This document shows, one piece after another, positions 40,890-49,154 of a stretch of DNA of 64,000 nucleotides. The stretch is from positions 1 to 64,000 of the forward strand of contig JAJCYD010000007.1 in the NCBI GenBank assembly GCA_029263125.1, written 5' to 3'. The stretch's first letter is position 1. Every line of letters starts with the position of its first letter. The translations under genes were made by a program, and so were the position numbers. Under the pieces are notes generated by a model. That model did not search any database and had not been told where the DNA came from. It was given only the letters and a program-made list of their open reading frames with translations. The DNA comes from Solirubrobacteraceae bacterium (lineage in GTDB: Bacteria > Actinomycetota > Thermoleophilia > Solirubrobacterales > Solirubrobacteraceae).

Positions 40890-43058
40890 GTGGCGACGCT
40901 GCTGATCGACAACTACGACTCGTACACGTTCAACCTCTACCAGCTGCTCGCACAGATCATCGGCGAGGAGCCGGTCGTCGTGCGAAACGACGCGGACCGG
41001 GACGTGCTGGCAGCCGAGCCGTGGGACCGCATCGTCCTCTCGCCGGGCCCGGGTCGTCCCGAGCGCGAGCGCGACCTCGGGATCTGCCGTGACGCGCTGC
41101 TTCAGGACGAGGTGGCGGTGCTCGGCGTCTGCCTGGGCCACCAGGGCCTCGCACATGTCCGGGGCGCCGCGGTCGTGCAGGGCTCGCAGATCGTTCACGG
41201 CCGAATCAGCCCGGTCTTCCATCACGGCAAGGGGTTGTTCAGCGGCATCCCGCAGGGCTTTCGCGCCGTGCGCTATCACTCGCTCGTCGTCGAGCCGGCG
41301 CTACCCGGAGGCCTCGAGGCGATCGCCTGGTCGGACGACGGAACGGTGATGGCGATCTGCGACCGCTCCCGCCGAGCGTGGGGCGTGCAGTTTCACCCCG
41401 AGTCGATCGGCACCGAACACGGCGAGCGGCTGCTCGCCAACTTCGTGGCGATGTCGCCGCCTCGCCGCGGTCACCGCGCGCCGGGCGACGTGCGCGTCCC
41501 CGCTGGGGACGGCGCCGCCCAGCCGCCCAACAGCAGCGCCGCCGTGAGCGTCCAGCACCGCACGATCGACGCGGTGCCCGATGCCGAGGGCGCCTTCGCC
41601 GCGCTCTTCGGTGCGTCCGAGCACGCAATCTGGCTGGACTCGAGCCTCGTCGATCCCACGCTCTCGCGCTTCTCGTTCATGGGAGCGGCGATGGGCTCGC
41701 TGGGCGCCGAGGTCCGCTACGACGTCGCGGCGCGACGGGTGACCGTGACGCGAGACGGGCAGGACGAGATCCTCGACGAGACGATCTTCGCCTACCTCTC
41801 GCGCGAGCTGGCGCGCCTGCACACGGCGACCCCGGAGCTGCCCTTCGACTTCAACGGCGGCTTTGCCGGCTATCTGGGGTATGAGTGCAAGGCCGACTGC
41901 GGCGCGATGCGCGCCCACGACGCCGAGCTGCCCGACGCCTTCCTGCTGCTGGCCGACCGCATCGTGGCGATCGATCACGAGCTGGGCCGCGTGCACCTGC
42001 TGGCGCTCAGCGACCCGGCCGGCACGCCGCTCGCCGAACGCTGGCTCGCCGACGCGCAGCGCACGCTCGCCACCCTGCAGCCGCTCGACGAGCCGCCAGC
42101 GGCGGGCGAGGTCCTGGCCGACCCGGTGTTCGCGTGCAGTCGCGAGCGGGCGCACTACCTCGCCAACGTCGAGGCCTGCAAGCGGCTGCTGCAGGCGGGC
42201 GAGAGCTATGAGATCTGCCTCACCAACCGCATCGAGCTGCCCGCCGTGGCCGACCCGTTCGGCCTCTACCGCACGCTGCGCCGCGTGAACCCCGCGCCCT
42301 ACAGCGCCTACCTGCGGATGCGCGAGGGCGCGGTGCTGAGCTCCTCGCCGGAGCGCTACCTGCGGGTGCGCCGCGACCGCAGCGCCGAGACCAAGCCGAT
42401 CAAGGGGACGGCGGCCCGCCACGCGGACTCGCGCGCGGACGCCGCGACGCGCGACGGGCTGCTCACGAGCGTCAAGGATCGCGCCGAGCACCTGATGATC
42501 GTGGACCTGCTGCGCAACGATCTCGGCCGCGTCGCGCAGATCGGCAGCGTGTACGTCGCCAAGCTCATGGACGTCGAGAGCTACGCGCGCGTTCACCAGA
42601 TGGTGTCGACGATCCGCGGCCTGTTGCGCGCGGACATCGACGTCGTCGACTGCATCCGCGCGACGTTCCCGGGAGGTTCGATGACGGGCGCGCCCAAGCT
42701 GCGCACGATGGAGATCATCGACGGCCTCGAAGGCCGCGCGCGCGGCGTGTACTCCGGCGCGCTGGGCTACCTGGCGCTCAACGGCACGGCGGATCTCAGC
42801 ATCGTCATCCGTACGATCGTCGCGACGCCCGGCGGAGCGTCGATCGGCTGCGGCGGCGCGATCGTGATGCTGTCCGAGGCCGACGCGGAGTACGACGAGA
42901 TGCTGCTCAAGGCGCAGCCGCTGCTGGACGCGATCGCCATCGCCGCGCCGCGGCCCACCGGCCCGGGCTCAGCGAGCGATGAGCACCGGCGTCCCGATCT
43001 TCACGCGCTTGAACAGCGCGATGACGTCCGGCACGTGCATCCGGATGCAGCCATGTGA
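40890..43058 (+). CDS. pabB: Aminodeoxychorismate synthase, fused PabA-PabB
   Basis: A 722-residue fusion. The glutamine amidotransferase domain (residues 1-195) has LLIDNYDSYTFNLYQLL, the nucleophile Cys in GVCLGHQGLAHV and FHPESI for the catalytic triad. After a Gly/Pro/Ala linker, the chorismate-binding domain (~220-700) has FNGGFAGYLGYECKADC, ESYEICLTNRIELPA, KPIKGTAARH, HLMIVDLLRNDLGRVAQIG and the FPGGSMTGAPKLRTMEIID motif. Makes 4-amino-4-deoxychorismate from chorismate and glutamine, feeding PabC. GTG 40890 fits the -10 box; GTG 40881 would add three residues. The last 90 nt run through the end of the convergent L,D-transpeptidase gene. Confidence 0.93.
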   Translation: MATLLIDNYDSYTFNLYQLLAQIIGEEPVVVRNDADRDVLAAEPWDRIVLSPGPGRPERERDLGICRDALLQDEVAVLGVCLGHQGLAHVRGAAVVQGSQIVHGRISPVFHHGKGLFSGIPQGFRAVRYHSLVVEPALPGGLEAIAWSDDGTVMAICDRSRRAWGVQFHPESIGTEHGERLLANFVAMSPPRRGHRAPGDVRVPAGDGAAQPPNSSAAVSVQHRTIDAVPDAEGAFAALFGASEHAIWLDSSLVDPTLSRFSFMGAAMGSLGAEVRYDVAARRVTVTRDGQDEILDETIFAYLSRELARLHTATPELPFDFNGGFAGYLGYECKADCGAMRAHDAELPDAFLLLADRIVAIDHELGRVHLLALSDPAGTPLAERWLADAQRTLATLQPLDEPPAAGEVLADPVFACSRERAHYLANVEACKRLLQAGESYEICLTNRIELPAVADPFGLYRTLRRVNPAPYSAYLRMREGAVLSSSPERYLRVRRDRSAETKPIKGTAARHADSRADAATRDGLLTSVKDRAEHLMIVDLLRNDLGRVAQIGSVYVAKLMDVESYARVHQMVSTIRGLLRADIDVVDCIRATFPGGSMTGAPKLRTMEIIDGLEGRARGVYSGALGYLALNGTADLSIVIRTIVATPGGASIGCGGAIVMLSEADAEYDEMLLKAQPLLDAIAIAAPRPTGPGSASDEHRRPDLHALEQRDDVRHVHPDAAM

Positions 43059-43973
43059 TGCGCGGGTACCGATCGAGCCGCTCTCGCCCGTGCCGTGGAT
43101 GCCGATGCTGCCCGCGACGCCCATCCAGCGGGCCTTCAGCGGGTTGGCGGCGCTGCCGCCCGAGACCGTCGTTCCGCCGAGCTCGCCCGCCCACGGGCTG
43201 TTGGGCACCGACCACACCGGGTTGACCTGCTTGCTCTGGATGGCAAAGCGCCCGTTGGGCGTGGGGTACTTCTGCTGACCGACCGCAACGCCGTAGGTCT
43301 TGACGAGCTTGAGGTTCTTGAACAGCCGCAGCTTGTAGTCGGACTGGTCGATGGTGATCACCGTGCTCGCCCCCTTGCGGGCCTTGAAGGCGTTGACCCT
43401 CGGCTTGGTCCTGCGCAGCTTGGTCTTGAACACCCGTGGCAGGCGCGGGTCCGCGAGCGCCGCACCGATCTTCTTCGCGAGGCCGCGCGGGTCGATGCTG
43501 CGACCGCGACGCGAATGGGTGACCCTCACGCGACGGCTGGTGATGATCAGCCGGGAGTTGCGTGCCCGGCGACCCAGGCGTTTGTCGATCCTGGCCGTGA
43601 AGCGCTTGACGGCCTTCTGGGACATCGCGACGGCGAGGTCCACGTCGACGGCGCCGCCGCCGGCTTCGCGCCCGGCGTAGAGCGCGCGCTTGGCGGTTCG
43701 CAGCGCGTCGAGCGAGACGTCGGCGTGGACCGTCTTCAGTCGGAAGCGCAGATCGGCGGCCGTCACCGTGACGCTGCCGCTCTCAAGCCGCGGGCGCAGC
43801 TGCTCCAGGCGCGACTCGGCCTGCTCGATCGTCAGGCCGGACAGGTCGACGCCGGCCGTGCTGACGCCGCCGGCGATCGTCTCGCCAGGCAGCGGCGGCG
43901 TCGCGCCCGCGGGCGTCGCGGCGAGCAGCAGAGCGCTCGAGAAACAGACGATCAGTAGGCGGCGCGGTGGCAC
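42969..43973 (-). CDS. L,D-transpeptidase (YkuD domain) with PG_binding_4-like N-terminus
   Basis: A 334-residue secreted protein that makes 3-3 cross-links in peptidoglycan or attaches lipoproteins. The signal peptide is LLIVCFSSALLLAATPAGA. The middle part contains AGVDLSGLTIEQAESRLEQL, typical of the PG_binding_4 domain. The YkuD domain (~205-334) starts with STVITIDQSDYKLRLFKNLK and has IGIHGTGESGSIGTRASHGC followed by IRM: His, Ser, His, Gly and the catalytic Cys all in place. GTG 43973 lies 6 nt after a TACAGT -10 box. The convergent pabAB gene overlaps its 3' end. Confidence 0.94.
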   Translation of the reverse strand: MPPRRLLIVCFSSALLLAATPAGATPPLPGETIAGGVSTAGVDLSGLTIEQAESRLEQLRPRLESGSVTVTAADLRFRLKTVHADVSLDALRTAKRALYAGREAGGGAVDVDLAVAMSQKAVKRFTARIDKRLGRRARNSRLIITSRRVRVTHSRRGRSIDPRGLAKKIGAALADPRLPRVFKTKLRRTKPRVNAFKARKGASTVITIDQSDYKLRLFKNLKLVKTYGVAVGQQKYPTPNGRFAIQSKQVNPVWSVPNSPWAGELGGTTVSGGSAANPLKARWMGVAGSIGIHGTGESGSIGTRASHGCIRMHVPDVIALFKRVKIGTPVLIAR

Positions 43974-43979
43974 TCGCTG

Positions 43980-43985
43980 ACTGTA
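43980..43985 (-). promoter_or_regulatory. -10 box, leaderless promoter of the L,D-transpeptidase gene
   Basis: Reading leftwards TACAGT lies 6 nt before GTG 43973; no ribosome-binding site. Confidence 0.45.
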
Positions 43986-44107
43986 CCCCGCGGCAGCGGA
44001 CGGTTACGCCGGTTGGGCGCGATGGCGTGCGCCTGCAAGCCGTCTCCCCACAGCGATCGAGCGGATTGCGTCGTGGGGGCACGGGTCCGTCCGCGCCACG
44101 TGCGACC

Positions 44108-44821
44108 GTGTCGCTCGTGGCTGAGAAAGACCTGCAAGCGGCGTACGACGCCGGTCCGCCGCGCTCCCCGGATCTGATGGAGGACGACCTCCGCGCGCTC
44201 GTCGACACGATCCAGGATCGCGACCTGCGCAAGCTGCTCGACGGCGTCTTCGGAGCGCACGAGCCGACGTGGGTGCGCTACCGCGCCGCGCCCGCGGCCA
44301 AGCGCTTTCACCAGGCATACCGCCACGGCCTGCTCGAGCATTCGCTGTCGGTCGCGCAGGCGGTGAGCGCGATCAGCGCCACGTTCGGCGGCATCGACCG
44401 CGACGTGGCGGTCACCGGCGCCCTCCTGCACGACATCGGCAAGCTCGACGCCTACGTCCTCGACGGGTCGGCCATCGAGATGACCGATGCGGGCAAGCTC
44501 CAGGGCGAGATCCCCCTGGGCTACTACCGCGTGCGCCGGAAGATCGACGAGATCGAGGGATTCGACCCACGGACCGCCGAGGCGCTGCTGCACATCATCC
44601 TCAGCCATCACGGCAGCCTGGAATACGGCAGCCCGGTCCTCCCGTGCACGCGCGAGGCGACGCTCGTGCACTTCTGCGACAACCTCGGCGGCCGGCTGGG
44701 CTCCTTCGACCGCCTCGAGCGCGAGCTGCCCGATGGCGACCGCTGGTCGAGCTTTGATCGAGTGATCGGCGGCGGGGCGTTCTTCGGTCACGGCGGGCAG
44801 GAGTCCCGCGAGGCGGCCTGA
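44108..44821 (+). CDS. HD-domain phosphohydrolase related to YhaM 3'-5' exoribonuclease, lacking the OB domain
   Basis: About 237 residues from GTG 44108 (GTG 44117 also possible). The HD domain is clear: FHQAYRHGLLEHSLSVAQAV (metal His residues), VTGALLHDIGKLDAYVL (His-Asp) and LLHIILSHHGSLEYGSPVLP, with FCDNLGGRL as the final Asp. The phrase around LEHSLSVAQ and GYYRVRRKIDEI is typical of YhaM-type exonucleases, which normally also have an N-terminal OB-fold domain. Here only a ~75-residue helical segment precedes the HD domain and no OB fold is encoded upstream, so RNA binding may be altered. A clear promoter was not seen. Confidence 0.8.
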   Translation: MSLVAEKDLQAAYDAGPPRSPDLMEDDLRALVDTIQDRDLRKLLDGVFGAHEPTWVRYRAAPAAKRFHQAYRHGLLEHSLSVAQAVSAISATFGGIDRDVAVTGALLHDIGKLDAYVLDGSAIEMTDAGKLQGEIPLGYYRVRRKIDEIEGFDPRTAEALLHIILSHHGSLEYGSPVLPCTREATLVHFCDNLGGRLGSFDRLERELPDGDRWSSFDRVIGGGAFFGHGGQESREAA

Positions 44822-44888
44822 GCGACAAAAGTGCGCAAAGAGCGCACCGGTTCTGCGCAGTCGCGAGAGGACGCCCGGCAGCGAGCCC

Positions 44889-44894
44889 TATCGT
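44889..44894 (+). promoter_or_regulatory. -10 box, leaderless promoter of the pafBC gene
   Basis: TATCGT lies 7 nt before GTG 44902; no ribosome-binding site. It supports GTG 44902 rather than GTG 44893 as the start. Confidence 0.45.
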
Positions 44895-44901
44895 GTCCTC
44901 C

Positions 44902-46971
44902 GTGGCCAAGGACACGGAGAAGCTCATCCGCCAGCTCTCCCTGATCTCCTATCTCATGGCGGAGCGCAGGCCGGTGACGGCGCTGGAGATCCGCCGGGAT
45001 GTCGAGGGCTACAGCACGATGAACGCCGACGCCTTCGCCCGGCGCTTCTATGCCGACCGCTCCGAACTCGACTCGCTGGGAATCGTGCTGACCGTCGAGC
45101 GGCCTGTCGACGGGGTCGCCGAGCAGGAGAACTACTCGCTGCGCCCAGAGAACTTCCACCTGCCGGCGATCGCCTTCACCGACGGCGAGCTGGCCGCGCT
45201 GCAGACGGCGCTGTCGCTGCTGGACGGGGAGTTCGCCTACGCCGAGCCGCTGCGCCTCGCGCTCCAGCAGATCTCGTGGGGTCGGGCGAACCCGCTGCGC
45301 TCCCCGCAGCAGCGCTCGGTCGGGCTGGGCATCACCGCCTCGGCCGGCGGCCACGATCTCTCCCAGCGCCTCGCGAAGATCGAGACGGCGATCTTCCGCA
45401 ACAAGACGATCACCTTCGACTACTACACGATGGCGCGCGACGCGACCGGCACGCGCAAGGTCGATCCGTACCACCTGCTCTTCCAGGGCGGCCAGTTCTA
45501 CCTGCTCGGCCACTCCCACGAGCGCGGCGCCCTGCGCGTCTTTCGCCTGTCGCGGATCCAGGGCAAGGTCGCCTACGCGACGAAGTCTGAGCACGACTTC
45601 AAGGGCCGACCCGCGGACTTCGATCCGCGCGCCTACGCCAACCGTGCCGTGTGGCAGTTCGGCGACGCCGACGAGACCGCGGAGATCTGGGTGTCGGCGC
45701 GGATCGCGTGGCAGATCGAGCGCCACTTCGGCCACTTCGGCGAGGTCCGCCCGGCAGGTGCCGACCAGCCCGGCGACATCGTCTTCACGACGCGCTACGC
45801 CGACCGCCGCCAGCTCGCCGCGTGGGCGCTGCGCCTCGGCGAGCACGCCCGCGTGCTCGGCCCCCCCGAGCTCGAGCGCGAGCTCGCGGACCGCATCGAG
45901 CTGCTGCACGAGCGCCATCTCGAGCTCGAGCCTGCGCCGCCGGTCCTGACGCCAGCGCAGGAGCCCGCCGAGGTCGTCGCCGAGACCCCGGGCCGCCGCG
46001 CCGAGGCGGGGATCCGGCCCGAGCGCATCGCGCGGCTCGTGACGCTGGCGTCGATCCTGATCCAGGCCGGCGGCGCCGGCACGCGCCTGCGTGCGGCCGA
46101 GATCTGCGAGCGGATGCAGATCTCCGACGCCGAGCTGCGCGAGGACCTCAACGTCCTCAACGTCGTGAACTTCGGTGGCGGCTCCTACGTGCTCTACGCG
46201 GAGATCGACGACGACGGAGAGATCGAGGTCGATCCCGAGCCCTACTCGGACCACTTCGCGCGGCCCGCGCGCCTGCTGCCGGTCGAGGCCAAGGCGCTGA
46301 TCGCGGCGATCGACCTCATCGGCGAGCACCTGCCCGAGGGTTCGCTGGCCTCCACACGCGAGAAGATCGTCGAGGCACTGGGCGCCGACCCGATGGAGCA
46401 GGGCCTGCACGTCGCCAACGCCGGTGGCGACGACTCGGCGATCGCCCGCCTGGCGTCGGAGGCGATCATGCGCCGCCGCCTGCTGCGCCTGGACTACTAC
46501 AAGCCCAACGAGGACGAGTACTCGGTGCGCGTCGTCGAGCCCTACGCACTCGTCAACGGCCGCGAAGGGTGGTATGTCGCGTGCTTTGATCCCGACCGTG
46601 ACGCCGTGCGGCATTTCCGCCTTGATCGCATTCGCCAGGCAGCGGTGACCGACACGGAGTTCACCGCGCGCGCCGAGGTCGATCCCGCGGCCGAGGTCGA
46701 CGGATGGCTGCGCACCGGCGAGGTGCAGGCATCGCGGGTCGCGCGCGTCTGGGTGTCACCCGATCGGGCGCGTTGGGCACGCGAGGAGCGGCGCGTGGCC
46801 GCGGAGCTGCAGGACGGCTCGGTGATCGTCGAGCTGACGTTCAAGGGCATCGACTTCCTGGTCCGGGACGTCCTGGCAGAAGGTGGGGACGCCGTCGTGC
46901 TGGAGCCCGAAGACGCTCGCGCTGCCGTGCTGGCCACCGCTGCGCGCTTGCGCGCTCCGGCCATTCGCTAG
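44902..46971 (+). CDS. pafBC: Fused PafB-PafC WYL-domain transcriptional activator
   Basis: A 689-residue protein joining two winged-helix/WYL modules, encoded as separate adjacent genes in mycobacteria. Module 1: N-terminal winged helix (LIRQLSLISYLMAERRPVTA) and a WYL domain around FRNKTITFDYYTMARDATGT and VDPYHLLFQGGQFYLLGHSH. Module 2 begins after an acidic Pro/Ala linker with RIARLVTLASILIQAGGAGT and a WYL domain with RRLLRLDYYKPNEDEYSVRV and EPYALVNGREGWYVACFD. In mycobacteria PafBC activates the main LexA-independent DNA-damage response. The usual pafA/proteasome genes are not next to it here. Confidence 0.92.
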   Translation: MAKDTEKLIRQLSLISYLMAERRPVTALEIRRDVEGYSTMNADAFARRFYADRSELDSLGIVLTVERPVDGVAEQENYSLRPENFHLPAIAFTDGELAALQTALSLLDGEFAYAEPLRLALQQISWGRANPLRSPQQRSVGLGITASAGGHDLSQRLAKIETAIFRNKTITFDYYTMARDATGTRKVDPYHLLFQGGQFYLLGHSHERGALRVFRLSRIQGKVAYATKSEHDFKGRPADFDPRAYANRAVWQFGDADETAEIWVSARIAWQIERHFGHFGEVRPAGADQPGDIVFTTRYADRRQLAAWALRLGEHARVLGPPELERELADRIELLHERHLELEPAPPVLTPAQEPAEVVAETPGRRAEAGIRPERIARLVTLASILIQAGGAGTRLRAAEICERMQISDAELREDLNVLNVVNFGGGSYVLYAEIDDDGEIEVDPEPYSDHFARPARLLPVEAKALIAAIDLIGEHLPEGSLASTREKIVEALGADPMEQGLHVANAGGDDSAIARLASEAIMRRRLLRLDYYKPNEDEYSVRVVEPYALVNGREGWYVACFDPDRDAVRHFRLDRIRQAAVTDTEFTARAEVDPAAEVDGWLRTGEVQASRVARVWVSPDRARWAREERRVAAELQDGSVIVELTFKGIDFLVRDVLAEGGDAVVLEPEDARAAVLATAARLRAPAIR

Positions 46972-47239
46972 CTGTCGCCCCGCCGTCACTCAATGCACCC
47001 GTTTGTAGTCACGTGAACAGGTAGGAATTCGTCGATCGTGGGGGAAGGTGGCTACCACAACAGGCCGTCTGCCTGTCACAGTCCGCCCCGGAACCGAGGC
47101 GCACGAGAGCTTGGTGCGATGTGTGCGTTGGCGCATCGCGAGGTGGATCTCGGTGACACGGGCGAGCTCATCGCCACGTCAATGGCGCCCCGGGCGACGG
47201 CCTTCGGCGCACTCAACGACCAGCAGGGGGAGTACGTCA

Positions 47240-48646
47240 ATGACCCGCAGACTTCTCGTGGCCCTCGCGGCCACGGCCGGAACGCTCAGCCTCGTGCCGA
47301 GTGTCGAGGCTCGAACGCAATCGCCCGTCTGGCAGTGTCGCGCAAGCGCCGCCTACGCCTCGGTCAACGGCGAGAACCGCGTCGAGCCGATCGTCGCCAA
47401 CGGCAACATCAACACCGCCGCCGGCGGCAATCCCGACCGCGCGCAGTGCACGAGCAGTGAGACGGGGGCGGGCAACACGCCCACGCAGCTGGGCATCGCA
47501 CCGGACTTCCTCGGCGCGGTCACGGGCTCGGCGGTGACGCGTATCGACCCTGAGCTTGGCCGCGCGATCCAACAGCGGATCGCGGCCGATGGACGCGTCG
47601 AGGACCTGACGCTCGGTCTGGGTGAGGGCGCACCGGCGCTGGGCGTCGGAGCGGCGAACGCGACGGCCGGGGCGTTCTGCGTTCCCGGCTCCACCGTCCC
47701 GCGGTTCGTCGGCGACAGCCGGGTGGCGGACATCACGCTCGGTGGCGTTCCGATCCCGCTGGACGACCTGCTCTCCGAGCTGACCGACGCGCTCAACCCG
47801 CTGCTCGGGGCGATCGTCGAGATCACGGTCGACGAGCGCATCCAGACCGCCGATTCGCTGACGATCCGCGCGCTGCACGTGAAGGTGCTCAACGGCGTCA
47901 CGCCGCTGGTTGACCTCGTCGTCGGCGAGGCGAAGGTCGGCGCCAACGGCGCGGTCTGCGATCCCTCGCAGCAGGGCGATCCCAGCGATCCGGACCTCAG
48001 CGGCGTCTGTCCCGCGGGCTCGGTGCTGATCGTCGCGCGCAACCTGTGCGTCATCACCGCAGGCACGAACGGATCGAGCCTTGGCGAGGTCGTCATCGGT
48101 CGGCCATTCCAGGGCCCCAGCGGCGGCACGGTGATCGCGATCGACGTCGCTCGCAAGCGCTACGGGCGAAAGAGCCCGTGCCTGAGTGGAACCGGAGCGC
48201 CGAAGTTCGCGATCGTCGGAACCAACAAGGCCGATCGCATCACGGGAACCAACAAGGCCGATCGCATCCTCGGGCGCAACGGCAACGACAAGATCAGCGG
48301 CGGCCGCGGCAACGACTGCATCGAGGGCGGAAACGGCGGCGACAACATGTCCGGCAGCCTCGGCAACGACAAGATCTACGGCAGCAAGGGCAAGGACCAC
48401 CTCAACGGCGGTCCCGGCAACGACCGGCTGTCGGGCGGCAGCGGCAACGACTCGATCAACGCCGCCTATGGCCGCGATCGGGTGTTCGGCGGCTCGGGGC
48501 GTGACTTCATCAACGTCGCGACCGCGGGTCCGCCGGCGACGGTGCGCTGCGGCAGCGGGTCCGACGTGGCCCGGATCAACCGCAACGAGCGTCGTCGCAC
48601 GAAGGACTGCGAGCGCGTGGCGGTGTTCGGCGAGAACGACCGGTAG
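47240..48646 (+). CDS. Secreted protein with RTX-like calcium-binding repeats
   Basis: A 468-residue exported protein; ATG 47240 is preceded by GGGGGAG. The signal peptide is RRLLVALAATAGTLSLVPSVEA. The central ~280 residues contain regularly placed Cys residues and strands and end with a Cys-containing segment (ARNLCVITAG, KSPCLSGTG). The C-terminal ~110 residues are nine-residue RTX-like repeats (RNGNDKISGGRGNDCIEGG, GPGNDRLSGGSGNDSINAA), which fold as a calcium-binding beta roll, with a repeated GTNKADRI element just before. A final CGSGSDVARIN and a Cys close the domain. Surface or extracellular; substrate or partner unknown. Confidence 0.85.
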   Translation: MTRRLLVALAATAGTLSLVPSVEARTQSPVWQCRASAAYASVNGENRVEPIVANGNINTAAGGNPDRAQCTSSETGAGNTPTQLGIAPDFLGAVTGSAVTRIDPELGRAIQQRIAADGRVEDLTLGLGEGAPALGVGAANATAGAFCVPGSTVPRFVGDSRVADITLGGVPIPLDDLLSELTDALNPLLGAIVEITVDERIQTADSLTIRALHVKVLNGVTPLVDLVVGEAKVGANGAVCDPSQQGDPSDPDLSGVCPAGSVLIVARNLCVITAGTNGSSLGEVVIGRPFQGPSGGTVIAIDVARKRYGRKSPCLSGTGAPKFAIVGTNKADRITGTNKADRILGRNGNDKISGGRGNDCIEGGNGGDNMSGSLGNDKIYGSKGKDHLNGGPGNDRLSGGSGNDSINAAYGRDRVFGGSGRDFINVATAGPPATVRCGSGSDVARINRNERRRTKDCERVAVFGENDR

Positions 48647-48660
48647 GTCGACGCACGGCG

Positions 48661-48692
48661 CACGGGCGGGGCTGACTACAGTCCCGCCCGTG
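48661..48692 (+). terminator. 14-bp hairpin ending on the start codon of the next gene
   Basis: The arms 48661-48674 and 48679-48692 pair over 14 positions with a single G-T wobble and a 4-nt loop. The 3' arm ends with the GTG start codon of the PPOX gene. It may end the upstream transcript; the same DNA also contains the -10 box of the next gene. Confidence 0.5.
48677..48682 (+). promoter_or_regulatory. -10 box, leaderless promoter of the PPOX gene and rml operon
   Basis: TACAGT lies 7 nt before GTG 48690, inside the loop and 3' arm of the hairpin. Confidence 0.45.
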
Positions 48693-49154
48693 AATCGCCG
48701 CGAGCAGATCCGGATGTCGGGCGAGGAGGTCGATGCATTCGTCGCCACGCAGCGAACCGTCATCTGCGCGACCAACGGCAGCGACGGCTTCCCGCATCTC
48801 ATGCCGCTGTGGTTCGTCGTGCGCGACGGCGAGCTGTGGGCGTGGACGTTCGCGAAGTCCCAGAAGGTGCGCAACCTGCAGCGCGACGCGCGCGCGACGC
48901 TGCAGATCGAGGCGGGAGAGCAGTACGGCGAGCTGCGCGGCGTCATGCTGAGGGCCGACGTGACCATCCACCGTGACACCGCGCTCGTGCAGGCGCTCGG
49001 CCTCGAGATCTTCGCGCGCTATCAGGGCGAGCTGACCGCGCAGCTGCGCGAGATGGTCAGCGCCCAGGCGCCCAAGCGCGTCGCGCTGCAGTTCACGCAA
49101 CGATCGCGAGCCAGCTGGGATCACCGCAAGCTCGACGAGGCGGCCGGCCGATGA
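48690..49154 (+). CDS. PPOX-class (pyridoxamine 5'-phosphate oxidase-like) flavin/F420-binding protein
   Basis: A 154-residue split-barrel protein. VDAFVATQRTVICATNGSDG then FPHLMPLWFVVRDGELWAWT matches the N-terminal strands of the PPOX/F420-dependent reductase family; KSQKVRNLQRDARATLQIEA is the usual cofactor-binding helix and strand. In Actinobacteria many such proteins use F420 rather than FMN, but the cofactor cannot be decided here. The stop overlaps the rmlA start by 4 nt (ATGA), so it heads the operon with rmlA, rmlD and rmlB. Confidence 0.85.
   Translation: MNRREQIRMSGEEVDAFVATQRTVICATNGSDGFPHLMPLWFVVRDGELWAWTFAKSQKVRNLQRDARATLQIEAGEQYGELRGVMLRADVTIHRDTALVQALGLEIFARYQGELTAQLREMVSAQAPKRVALQFTQRSRASWDHRKLDEAAGR

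Noticed and set aside
46990-47239. Upstream region of the RTX-like gene as a possible riboswitch
   Set aside because: It contains some paired-looking G/C stretches, but none of the conserved cores of c-di-GMP, c-di-AMP or cobalamin riboswitches could be recognised.
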